NCBI RefSeq assembly: GCF_017571525.1
Contig: NZ_JAGETY010000008.1
Span: forward strand, 186,001-250,000
Length of the DNA stretch: 64,000 nt
Reading direction: 5' to 3'
Source of the DNA: Hymenobacter sp. BT559
GTDB taxonomy: Bacteria; Bacteroidota; Bacteroidia; Cytophagales; Hymenobacteraceae
Shown here piece after piece: positions 25,501 to 33,400 of this stretch. The position numbers were made by a program, and so were the translations under genes. The notes beneath the pieces were generated by a model, which did not search any database, was not told where the DNA came from, and saw nothing but the letters and a program-made list of their open reading frames with translations. Numbering within the stretch: position 1 is the stretch's first letter; the number at the start of each line of letters is the position of its first letter.

Positions 25501-25937
25501 GCCTCACGGCCCACGTTGGTGCCGGCGCCGGTTTTGGTGGCCTGGGTATTGCCTACTACCACTACCTCATTCAGGGCCTGGGCCTCGGCCGCCAGCACAA
25601 AGTTGAGGCGGGTCGTGTTGCCCAGGGTCAGGAATACGTTGTTGATGGTCTGCTCCTTATAGCCCACGTAGGTTACCGTTACAGTATAAGGTCCGCCGGG
25701 CGCCAAGTTGGGGATGGTGAAACGGCCATCGGGCTCGGTGGCGGTGCCACGCTTGCTGCCGGTGGGCACGTGGGTAGCCACTACCGTCACGCCAATCAGG
25801 TCTTCGTTTTTATCCGAAATGATTTTGCCGCCGAGCGCCGAAGTCGTGACCTGGGCCGAAGCTAGCCGACCCAGCAGCAAGAGAAAGAATAAAATTGCCA
25901 GCCGCAGCGCGGTCCGGTTACTAGTAAGTGTGCGCAT
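22545..25937 (-). CDS. TonB-dependent receptor, Oar-like
   Basis: An outer-membrane receptor of 1130 residues from the ATG at 25937 (a 10-codon upstream extension is unlikely because the signal peptide begins after it). A signal peptide ends near SAQ (about 29). A carboxypeptidase-regulatory-like beta-sandwich follows (about 30-115, GGKIISDKNEDLIGVTVVATHVPTGS), then a plug domain (LNEVVVVGNTQ, SIQDFTRLDPR) and a long barrel ending in RYSF, with a C-terminal Phe. The plug motifs YDVKLGNFTGGSINAVTRSGTNDFHGS are typical of the Oar/OmpA-related group and not of SusC. No SusD partner is adjacent, so glycan import is not implied; the ligand is unknown. Confidence 0.93.
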   Translation of the reverse strand: MRTLTSNRTALRLAILFFLLLLGRLASAQVTTSALGGKIISDKNEDLIGVTVVATHVPTGSKRGTATEPDGRFTIPNLAPGGPYTVTVTYVGYKEQTINNVFLTLGNTTRLNFVLAAEAQALNEVVVVGNTQATKTGAGTNVGREALQQLPTISRSIQDFTRLDPRNSNNSFAGSSFRYNNITLDGAVNNDAIGFSPSLGGQGGTSGLPGGSARSNPISLDAIQEIQASVAPYDVKLGNFTGGSINAVTRSGTNDFHGSVYGYGRNQAITGKSIDGTDSKIGSSYHDYQTGFRLGGPIIKNKLFFFTNAEIARRTEPQFYAAGTPGSPVTLDLAQQITSKLNNYTTRNADGTLSTANYSVGDYGDYNIYANSNKIFGRLDYNLDDKTSIALRHNFIKSEATNLERSGSLFKFGSQDFLQTNVQNSTVLEVKSNFSSRFANNLILGYTNIHDYRNLLGGQGNLYPSVQINNVSTDPTKNYGGGSNQILLGSDREASIFNTRQKTFELTDNFTFYTGAHALTLGTHNEFYHIDYGFINSWNGRIEYNSPSDFLNDLPSRIRGTYNNGTVGNNSYDYNYNNPSAAFNINFFSGYLQDEWSVNDRLKVTPGIRFDIASLPTKPALNSGLVNNPTNDARTLNQTYSHTAWQDLNNGYLGQVQISPRLGFNYDVQGDGLVVVRGGTGVFTGRVPFAWFGYAYYNNGVNFNSVDLNNVQTTAATAGKYYLSQNPDNIYAQLPASARSTTEVNLVDNNFKMPQVWRSNLAVDFKLPTGTRFSVEALYTKTIQDVKFQNINLADNATYLAQGPTFSPRYAAAPFGTKVNGGFSNAFLLTNTQQGYRYQLTGSVGQTVNNLIDANVAYTYGKSYDISNGIRNSPQSNWELNPALNINDPGLAYSNFDLRHRVVASLNLHKTFAQRFTGYFTSVLTYQSGAPYTWVYNNNFLGNGQQNVQLAFIPGSASDITLVSRANSNSPYTVEASGAQYAALNSFISNDPYLSTRRGQYAERNGARTPWNNQADVRFMLETKLGKLDADATGAVPSAHTIQISFDIVNVGNLLNSSWGRQYFVPNTFNSTLGTGLTQVAYADANGNVSNTYSAGQYNRPAFTFGTPATYSIDQLASRWQGQLGVRYSF

Positions 25938-26253
25938 AGTAAGGGGGTTAAGCCAATGCAAACGCAAAGGTCCCCCGGCATTTTTACCCCCCGGCTAGCT
26001 TCTTAGTTATCAAATCATTGGTAATAAAGCGCGGCCGTAACGTTGCCGTAACACAAGGCTGGAAACAAGGCCTAGTCTCACGCTAAAAGCCAGAGCCAAA
26101 AATTCAACGCCTAATCAGTCAAGGTCAGCGAGTAATACAGATGGCTAAACGCCAAACTACTCGAAAAAGGGCCCTAGCCAGCGCCAAGCCGACTTGCCAG
26201 GGGCTAATTTTGTGTCCACCTTTAGCTGCCGCGCGGCGCATCCCCTCGATTAT
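25938..26253. other. Intergenic region between TonB receptor and yicC
   Basis: About 316 bases of divergent promoter space. On the minus strand GACCTTTG (25966-25973) resembles a -7 element for the receptor gene; on the plus strand TAATTTTG lies at 26205-26212 before yicC. No RNA gene or ORF worth calling was seen. Confidence 0.5.
26205..26212 (+). promoter_or_regulatory. TAnnTTTG promoter element for yicC
   Basis: TAATTTTG matches the -7 consensus 41 bases before the chosen yicC ATG at 26254. Confidence 0.4.
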
Positions 26254-27162
26254 ATGCTGCTTTCCATGACCGGCTTTGGCCAAGCCCACCGCGATACGGA
26301 CCGCTACACCGCCACAGCCGAGCTGCGCTCGCTCAATTCCAAAACTCTCGACCTAACGCTGCGCCTGCCCCGCTTTCTGCAAGCTCACGAAGTTGAAATC
26401 CGTCAGCAAATCACCAAGGCCCTGCTACGTGGCAAGGTCAATTTTAACTTCGATTTCAGCCGGCCGGCTGGCACCAGCGCCGCCCCCACCCTCAACCGCG
26501 AAGCGCTGCTGGCCGCCTACCACGAGCTGCAAGCCGTGGCTAACTCACTAGGTATCAATGCGGGCGAGGAAACGCTGCTGGCCGCCCTGCGCCTGCCCGG
26601 CGTGGTGCCCACCGCTGCCGAGGCGGCCCAGGCCAGCCAGGCCGAGGCCGGCGCCGACGAGCCCACCTGGGCCGAGCTGCAGCCGCTGCTTACTGAGGCG
26701 CTGGCCGCCATGCAGCAGTTTCGGCAAGATGAGGGCCAGACCCTACAGCAGGAAATTCTGGGCTACGTCAACACCATTCGGCAGCAGCTGGCGGCCGTGG
26801 AGCTGCACGACCCCCAGCGCATTGCCCACGTGCGCCAGCGGCTGGCCGCTCACTTGGCCGAGCTCACTCAGCACGAGCAGTTTAGCGAAACGCGCTTCGA
26901 GCAGGAAGTGCTTTACTACATCGAAAAACTCGACATTGCGGAGGAAAAGGTACGCTTAGCCGCTCACCTCGATTATTTTGAGCTGGCCACCCGCCAGCCC
27001 GACGAGGCCGTGGGCAAAAAGCTGGGCTTTCTGGCCCAGGAAATCGGCCGCGAAATCAATACGATAGGGTCGAAAGCCAATGACGCTACCGTACAGCACC
27101 TAGTAGTAGGGATGAAAGAGGAGCTAGAAAAAATCAAAGAACAACTAAATAATATCCTTTAG
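26254..27162 (+). CDS. yicC: YicC family endoribonuclease
   Basis: A 302-residue cytosolic protein with the YicC-N domain (about 1-155, MLLSMTGFGQA, AELRSLNSKTLDLTLRLP, LLRGKVNFNFDF) and the C-terminal DUF1732 domain (about 215-302, EKLDIAEEKVRLAAHLDYF and GKKLGFLAQEIGREINTIGSKANDA). E. coli YicC is an endoribonuclease that takes part in small-RNA turnover. The start at 26254 restores the usual MxxSMTGFG opening; a 20-codon upstream extension in the same frame has no family resemblance. The gene stands alone; the next gene is 322 bases away. Confidence 0.94.
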   Translation: MLLSMTGFGQAHRDTDRYTATAELRSLNSKTLDLTLRLPRFLQAHEVEIRQQITKALLRGKVNFNFDFSRPAGTSAAPTLNREALLAAYHELQAVANSLGINAGEETLLAALRLPGVVPTAAEAAQASQAEAGADEPTWAELQPLLTEALAAMQQFRQDEGQTLQQEILGYVNTIRQQLAAVELHDPQRIAHVRQRLAAHLAELTQHEQFSETRFEQEVLYYIEKLDIAEEKVRLAAHLDYFELATRQPDEAVGKKLGFLAQEIGREINTIGSKANDATVQHLVVGMKEELEKIKEQLNNIL

Positions 27163-27484
27163 CGCAATCCGAGATTAGCACTAGCCCCGTAAATAAAACG
27201 CAAAAAGTCCTGTACCATTCTTGGGCATATTTGTATTTTTCGCCGAAAGAAAAAATATTTTTTACCTATATTCTAGCTATAAGTGCTAAACATGGCTTTA
27301 AGATATGGGTAATAAATAACTAAAGGTTAGGCGATTAAAACAATTGCTAAGGTTGAATTACTGCAGGATACCTTGCTAAAATCTCTTAAAACGTTTTCGG
27401 AACATTGTTTGCATTTTGTATGTAACTTAGTTCCCGAAACAAGACAATTACTTCTTACAGGTCGATAACAATTAGCATTTTCTC
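27163..27484. other. AT-rich intergenic region
   Basis: These 322 bases are much richer in A and T than their surroundings and contain several T-rich runs (for example around 27230-27270). No ORF, hairpin with a U tract, or confident promoter was found. It probably holds the yicC terminator region and the promoter of the following secreted protein. Confidence 0.5.
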
Positions 27485-28027
27485 ATGAAGACACTCGTAC
27501 TCTTCCTGCTAACCAGCTGCGCTAGCGTGCTGATGGCCGCCCGCCCCGCCGCCGAGATTGAGCTGATAAAAAAGCGTGTGCTCAGCGAGCGCGTGGAGGT
27601 GCTCATTCCCAAGGGGTTTGAGGTAATGACCGAGCAGCAGATGGATTTTGCGTATGCCCACGCCAGCAGCCGCCCCAGCGTAGTATTCACGAACAATAAC
27701 CTCGTGTCGCTGGCCTTTAATTACTCGGACAACGACGCCGACCAGGATATGGTAACGGTGTACGAAACCACCTTCGCTAAAGCTTACCACAAGCAATACA
27801 GCAAAACCACCTGGTTTGGCGAAGGCGTGAAGGAAGTAGGTACCCGCAAAGTGGGCTACCTCGAATTTATGAAGCCTGAGATGGGCCACGAGGTATACAC
27901 GCTTGTGTTCTTCACCGATGTGCAGGGAAAGCTGCTCATTTGCACCTTCAACTGCGCCGACCGCCAGAAGCCGGAGTGGGAGCCCCTGGCCAAGAAAATC
28001 CTGAATTCCCTGAAAGCCAACGGCTAA
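27485..28027 (+). CDS. Secreted hypothetical protein
   Basis: A 180-residue exported protein that I do not recognise. A signal peptide covers about 1-19 (MKTLVLFLLTSCASVLMAA). The mature part has an alternating strand/helix pattern with RVEVLIPKGFEVMTEQQM, VVFTNNNLVSLAFNYSDND, GTRKVGYLEFMKPEMGHEVYTLVFF and a C-terminal helix WEPLAKKILNSLKANG. The order (amphipathic strand, long helix, antiparallel sheet, terminal helix) recalls DcrB/LpqN-like lipoprotein folds, but this is only a shape resemblance. It ends 76 bases before a very strong hairpin. Confidence 0.75.
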   Translation: MKTLVLFLLTSCASVLMAARPAAEIELIKKRVLSERVEVLIPKGFEVMTEQQMDFAYAHASSRPSVVFTNNNLVSLAFNYSDNDADQDMVTVYETTFAKAYHKQYSKTTWFGEGVKEVGTRKVGYLEFMKPEMGHEVYTLVFFTDVQGKLLICTFNCADRQKPEWEPLAKKILNSLKANG

Positions 28028-28103
28028 GAAGGGTATTCCGCTCGTAAATCAGTTACAATATCAGGTGTTTTATTTAGTAGACGATAAATAACTATAAGCT
28101 GTC

Positions 28104-28169
28104 CAAACGGCAGTAAACACGGAGAGCCCCGGCTACTAAGCCGGGGCTCTCCGTGTTTACTGCCGTTTG
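28104..28169. terminator. 30-bp perfect hairpin between convergent genes
   Basis: Bases 28104-28133 and 28140-28169 are perfect reverse complements of 30 bases with a 6-base loop (TACTAA). The stem contains AGAGCCCCGGC and ends 7 bases before the peptidase stop codon. Convergent placement supports a bidirectional terminator, but the stem is about twice the usual length and there is no U tract. Confidence 0.65.
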
Positions 28170-28176
28170 CGGAGGG

Positions 28177-29892
28177 CTAGCGGGCGCCCAGGCCATCCAG
28201 AAAATCGCGGGCCAGTCCGAAGGCGCCGGCAAAGCCGGCCAGCGAAAGTGCGGCCGGACGGTCGTTTACGTCGTGATAAGCCTGGCTGCCGCCGCGCGTG
28301 TACAGGAAGAAAGCGGGCACGCCAGCTTCAGAAAAAGGAAAGTGGTCGGAATTGGCGGCGCGGCCGCGGGCGGTGAGGCGCGGCAGGTAGTGATGGGCGT
28401 CGTTGAGAGCCGTGAGGCGGGTGAAAGCGTGTTCGTAGACCCGGCCATTGACGACGGTGGCGCCTTCCTCACCGGTGCCCAGCAGGTCGAGATTAAGCAA
28501 AAATTTGATGCTGGCCAACGGCACGAGTGGGTGCCGCACAAAGTAGCTGGAGCCCACCAGTCCCGCCTCCTCGGCCCCAAAAAGCAGAAACACAACCGAG
28601 CAGGCGGGCCGGTTTTCGGGGCGGGCATAGTGGGCAGCCAGCTCCAGTAGCAGGGCCACACCGCTGGCATTGTCGTTGGCGCCGGGAAAGTAGGTGGTGC
28701 GGCCCATCATGCCCAGATGGTCGTAGTGGGCCGACACCACCAGGAAGCTGTCGGGTTGAGCAGTCCCCTTTATCATAGCGGCCAGGTTTTGGGTTTGGTA
28801 GCTGCGCCGGAGCCGGGCGTCGAGCTGAATCGTAGCCGTGGTAGCGGATGGGAGCTGGGCCCAACGGCTCGCCAGGACTTCCAGCCGCACCTGGGCAGCT
28901 TTCGCGCTGGCGAGTGAGGCCGTGAGCTTGGGCATCAGCACCAGCCGGGGGCCGCTTTCGGCGAGAAGCTGCTGCAGGGCCAGCGGCAGCGTGGGTAGCC
29001 GGGCCTCATCGCGTGCGCGCAGCACCCAGGCACTGGGCAGGTAGCCGGTAACCCAGGGAGTGACCTTAGCGCCGGGAATAACGCCGCGCAAACCGGCTAG
29101 GTAGCGGCGCACGATGGTCGTATCACTGAAAACCAGCGTATCGAGCGGCTCTAACCGATAGTGCTGCGCGCGTGGCTGTGCCGCCGATGCCGGGGCCGCA
29201 ATAAAATCGCGCCCGGGTAGCAGGCGCTCTCCGGCTACGGTCAAGGCCATCTTTCCCGGAAAGGTATTTACGTCCAGCGTAAACGGCTGGGTGTAGTCGG
29301 GGGCCAGAGGGGCTAGGCCCAATTGCTGGAGGCGGCCACGCAGGTAGGCGGCTGCCTGGTGCTCGCCTTGCTGCACGTAGCCCCGGCCGTGCATTTTCTC
29401 GGAGGCGAGCTCCACGATGGTGCGCCGCGCGCGGGCCAGGTCGGGGCCGGTAGATGCTGCTTGGGCCGACGCGTGGCCGGGCAGCAGTAGCAGCAGGGCT
29501 AGCCCTGCGCTGGTGCCCAGCCCGCGCCGGCGCCCGGCCAGGCTAGCCCCGGCCAGCACCAGGGCCGCCCCAATAGTGTCGCTTAGCAGGTCGGTCCACT
29601 CGGCGTGGCGGCCGAGCTGCATGGCGTATTGCAGCACTTCGATGAGGGCGCCGAAGGCAATGCTGCCTAGCAAAACCATGCTGGCCGGGTGGCGTCGGTG
29701 CGGCCGCGCCCACAGCCAGGCCAGCCCTGCCAGCACCGCAAACACGCCCGCATGAGCCGCTGTGTCGAAGGACAATAGCTGCCACTCGGGGGTGCGCGGC
29801 ATATCCTTGGCTGGCGTGAGCGTAAGCCCCAGCATGACCGCCATCCACAGCAAGGTAAGCGGGCCGGCCAGGCGTAGGACGATGGCTTTCAT
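28177..29892 (-). CDS. VanZ-like membrane domain fused to M28 metallopeptidase
   Basis: A 571-residue two-part protein starting at the ATG at 29892. Residues 1-120 form a VanZ-like domain with about four helices and IEVLQYAMQLGRHAEWTDLLSDTIGAA, where the conserved Glu, Arg, Asp and Gly fall. Residues 124-146 (LGTSAGLALLLLLPGHASAQ) look exactly like a signal peptide and are followed by a complete M28 aminopeptidase with zinc ligands in SAHYDHLG (His389), GANDNASG (Asp407), GAEEAGLVGS, LNLDLLG and NSDHFPF. A PA-like insert may lie at about 190-340. In related genomes VanZ follows gcvH as its own gene, so two genes probably fused here. The topology would place the peptidase in the periplasm. Confidence 0.88.
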   Translation of the reverse strand: MKAIVLRLAGPLTLLWMAVMLGLTLTPAKDMPRTPEWQLLSFDTAAHAGVFAVLAGLAWLWARPHRRHPASMVLLGSIAFGALIEVLQYAMQLGRHAEWTDLLSDTIGAALVLAGASLAGRRRGLGTSAGLALLLLLPGHASAQAASTGPDLARARRTIVELASEKMHGRGYVQQGEHQAAAYLRGRLQQLGLAPLAPDYTQPFTLDVNTFPGKMALTVAGERLLPGRDFIAAPASAAQPRAQHYRLEPLDTLVFSDTTIVRRYLAGLRGVIPGAKVTPWVTGYLPSAWVLRARDEARLPTLPLALQQLLAESGPRLVLMPKLTASLASAKAAQVRLEVLASRWAQLPSATTATIQLDARLRRSYQTQNLAAMIKGTAQPDSFLVVSAHYDHLGMMGRTTYFPGANDNASGVALLLELAAHYARPENRPACSVVFLLFGAEEAGLVGSSYFVRHPLVPLASIKFLLNLDLLGTGEEGATVVNGRVYEHAFTRLTALNDAHHYLPRLTARGRAANSDHFPFSEAGVPAFFLYTRGGSQAYHDVNDRPAALSLAGFAGAFGLARDFLDGLGAR

Positions 29893-29910
29893 ACGAAAAG
29901 GAAGAAAAAA

Positions 29911-29943
29911 AACGTCATGCTGCGCAGGGCGAAGCATGACGTT
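29911..29943. repeat. Short palindrome of the GTCATGCTG family
   Basis: AACGTCATGCT at 29911-29921 and AGCATGACGTT at 29933-29943 form an 11-bp perfect stem just upstream of the VanZ-peptidase start. The outer sequence (ACGTCATGCTG, followed by CATGACGTTCTG) is shared with the 14664-14767 repeat, so this looks like a shortened member of that family. Confidence 0.65.
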
Positions 29944-29987
29944 CTGTACAGGAGAATGCGAGTAAGTACTAAGAGCCGCGCTAGGGG

Positions 29988-30368
29988 CTAGGCGCCCACC
30001 AACTCGCCGTAGGCCTCGGCCGAGAGCAAGCCAGCTACTTCGCCCTGGTTGGCTACTTTCATTTTAATAATCCAGCCGTCGCCGTAGGGGTCCGAGTTTA
30101 CCGTTTCAGGGGCGTCGGCCAGCTTGGGGTTTACTTCGAGCACGGTGCCGCTGATGGGGCTGAACAGGTCGGAAACCGTTTTTACGGCTTCTACGGTGCC
30201 AAATACGTCGTGCTGGGCAATGTCCTTATCTACAGTATCGATGTCCACATACACGATATCGCCGAGCTCGCGCTGCGCGTGGTCGGTGATGCCGATGGTG
30301 GCCGTGTCACCATCGAGGCTAATCCACTCGTGGTCTTTGGTGTAGTGCAGCGTGGCAGGGATATTCAT
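29988..30368 (-). CDS. gcvH: Glycine cleavage system H protein
   Basis: The lipoyl-carrying shuttle protein of the glycine cleavage complex, 126 residues. The lipoylation Lys63 lies in GTVEAVKTVSDLFSP, and the N-terminal YTKDHEWI and ITDHAQRELGDIVYVDI motifs are standard. The genes for the P, T and L partners are not in this window. It follows sprA and precedes the VanZ-peptidase gene, the order known for T9SS-bearing Bacteroidota, a conserved neighbourhood without an obvious functional link. Confidence 0.97.
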   Translation of the reverse strand: MNIPATLHYTKDHEWISLDGDTATIGITDHAQRELGDIVYVDIDTVDKDIAQHDVFGTVEAVKTVSDLFSPISGTVLEVNPKLADAPETVNSDPYGDGWIIKMKVANQGEVAGLLSAEAYGELVGA

Positions 30369-30402
30369 GGAGTAGGGGAGAAGAAGGAAAACTGACTGCC
30401 GG

Positions 30403-30410
30403 CAAAAGTA
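30403..30410 (-). promoter_or_regulatory. TAnnTTTG promoter element for gcvH
   Basis: The minus strand reads TACTTTTG, 34 bases before the gcvH ATG, in the gap after sprA. This suggests gcvH has its own promoter despite the conserved linkage. Confidence 0.4.
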
Positions 30411-30448
30411 CGGCGGAGGCGGCAGAGGCCCCGCTAGCCCGGCCGGGC

Positions 30449-33400
30449 TTATTGCAGGCTATAGCGCAGCTGAATGCCGCCCTCGGTAGTGGCATTGCGG
30501 AAGGCATTGCTCACGCGGGGCTGGGTGATGTTCTGGGTGAAGTAGAATTGCAGGTTCAGGCGGGCATTCAGCAGGTAGTCGACCGTGGGGCTCAGCTGCA
30601 TCTGCAGCGAGCCATTGGTAATCTGGCTGGTGGGCGTGCCGGGGTCGCCGGCCACGGCGGCGCTGCCCGGTATCAGCGGTGTGGTGGCTGTGGCCGGGGT
30701 AGTGGGGGTGGCCGGAATGGGGTCTACCGAGCCCAGAATGCTGCGCTGGATGGTAGCATTGTCGCGGATGCTGAGGTTGAGGCGCACATTAAGGTTATTC
30801 TTAAGCACCTTTTGCTCGCCGCCCACCCGGAAGGGCAGCTTGAAGCCCGTAGCCGCATACCCCACCCCAATCACCAACTCGGTAGTGCGCAGCTCGGTTA
30901 TCTGGGCGTTGGTGATGTTCAGGGCCACGGCGCGGGCGGTGTTGTACTGCACGTTGCCGGTCACGTTGTTCACCGTCTGGAAGCGCACGCCTAGCAGCGG
31001 GGCCATGCTCTCGATAATGCTTACCTGCCCTATCACGTAGTAAGGCACGTACTGCCCCGTGGCATTAACGGCAAACGGCACTTTGACAGAGCTGGCAGGC
31101 CCAAACTCGGGCTCGCTCTCGTAGAGCGTGGAGGTGGTGTAGCCGCCGAGGTTGTATTTTGACGAGTACACGTGGTTGAGCGAGAACGAGCGGAAGACGT
31201 TGCGGAAGCCCGGCAGGTCGGCTAGCCCGTTGTACTGAATAATCCAGTTGGGCAGCGGAATAACGGAGAAGGGGTTGAACTCCTTGGCCGTGTAGCCATC
31301 CGACGACTTGCCGTGGTAAGCGTCGAGGAAGCTCTGGAGCAGCACATCCTGCGAGTTATAGCTGTAGAGACGAGTAGCCTGGTTGATAGTCGTAGGCACC
31401 CCGCCGATGGTGCTTGTCACCTGGCGGTAATCTGAGGGGTTGGCGGCTTGCAGGCGCTGCTGCACAATAGCGCGGTTGGCCACAAAGCGGTCGAAGGCCT
31501 TGCTGGTTTCGCCGTTGGCCCCCAGGTCGCCGAAGAGCGTCTGCACCGTAATCGTGCTCACGGTGTAGGAGCCGGTGCCCAGCGCCTGGGTATTGGCGAG
31601 GCGGCCGTCGCCGAATGGGGTTAGGGTGCCATTATTCAGATAGGCCACGCTAGCCGTGTCGATGGCACGGCGGTAATACGCCTCGTTATTGCGCACCTTC
31701 TGCCGCACCAGGTCAAGTTGAATGTTAAAGCCCCGGAAGGGTTCGAGCGTGGTGCGGGCCGTCAGGTTTTCGGTAAGAATGTTAGAGAGCGGCGTGTTCA
31801 GGTACTGGCTTTGGTCGGTGTACCAGCCATTCGAGCTAGCCAGATTATACAGTTCGCCGGTGGTGTACTGCTGCCCAAGAATGAACGGAATGCCCGGTGA
31901 CAGCCCCCCAAACCGGTTGTCGAGCCCTAGGTATTTGGTGGCCGGCAGGTAGCCCGGTAGCAGCGTGCCGCTCGACTGCGAATACGTGAAGTTGAGGCTG
32001 CGCGCGGTCATCACGGCCCGCAGCACGGCCTTCACGAAGCGCAGCGGGTCCTTGCGGGCCGTATCGGGCGCAGTAGGCTGGGGGCGGGTGGGGGCGGCGT
32101 TGGGGTTGTTGGGGTCGGGCTGGGCGGGGCGCGGCGGGGTAGCCGGCTGGGCGTTGTTGATGATGTTCAGGAAGCGCACTTTGTTGTAGAGCTTCACCAA
32201 ATCAATCTTGCCGTTGGCGCTGATTTCGCGGTTGTTCTGGATAGTATTGCCCAGGTTAGCCAATACCGTGGTGGTATCGCCAGCGATGGTAGGGTTAGCC
32301 AGTGTGCGGATGCCCAAGGCCGTAGAGGCCGCCTGCCAGGTGTAGTGCGCCGTGTAGCGCGTGTCGGCCGAAAGCCAGTCGGTAAGCGGAAATTTGTCGA
32401 GCGGCAGGCGGTAAGCGAGGGCGATGTTCTGGTTGAAGTTGGTGGTGCGGCCGCCGCGCTTCAGGTTGCTCCACTGCGTGGCCCGGTTGTCCAGGGCCGT
32501 TTGGCTGTCGCCGATGCTTTGGCCCGCGCCTTCGTCAATCACGCCCCGGTTGGTAGCCGTATAGTCCAGGGTCAGCGCCTTGGTAAATGCCCAGCTCAGG
32601 TCGTAAATACGGTTGATGTAGAACGACTTGTAAAACACGCCCGCGATGCCCGCCGTGGTAGGCAATTGGCCGGGCTCGGTCACGCGCTGCAAAAAGCGCT
32701 CGTTGTAGCGCCGGTCGAGGTCGGTGCGGAACGAAAAGCGCGAGGGCAACGGCGTGAAGTTGACCTGCTGGAAAATCTTGAGGTAGGGGTTATCCAGCGT
32801 CTTCCAGCTAGCTAGGGGGGTGTAGTTGCGCGGAGTGGTCTGGTAGATGTAAGCCAGCGCGGCGGTGTACGACTGCGTGTAGTCGCGCTGCGTATTAATG
32901 TCGGTGTGCAGGCGCTCGGTGATGGCGTAGCTCACGGCCAGGTTTTCCACGTCCCAGGGGTGCACTTTCGTCTGGGTCGGGGCGCGCTCCTTGCGCACAT
33001 TCAGCACCGACACGCTACGGGTAGTAGTGCGGTCTACCACCAGGTTTTTGTAGGCAGTAGCGTCGGCGCTGTTCTTGAATTTCAGCAGGCTCTGCTCCAG
33101 CTTGGTATCGGGGTCTAGCGGGTCATACTGGGGCGTGATGGTCTGGCGGCCGGCCTGCACCAGCACCGGCACCCGCAGATGCAGCTGCGGGGGCAGCAGC
33201 TTGTCGGCGGCCACGGTGGCATTCAGGTCGCCGCGCAGCACGTCGCTGGTCGAGCGCTGCTGCGCTTTGTCTTGCAAGCCGCCAAAGCCCACCCCGATAA
33301 ACGAGCCCGTGGCCGTGATGTTAGCCAGGTCGGCCAGCTTCACGTTCAGGCGGGCGTTGGCGGCCCAGCCGCCCTGGTTGTCGAAATCGAAGACCCGGAA

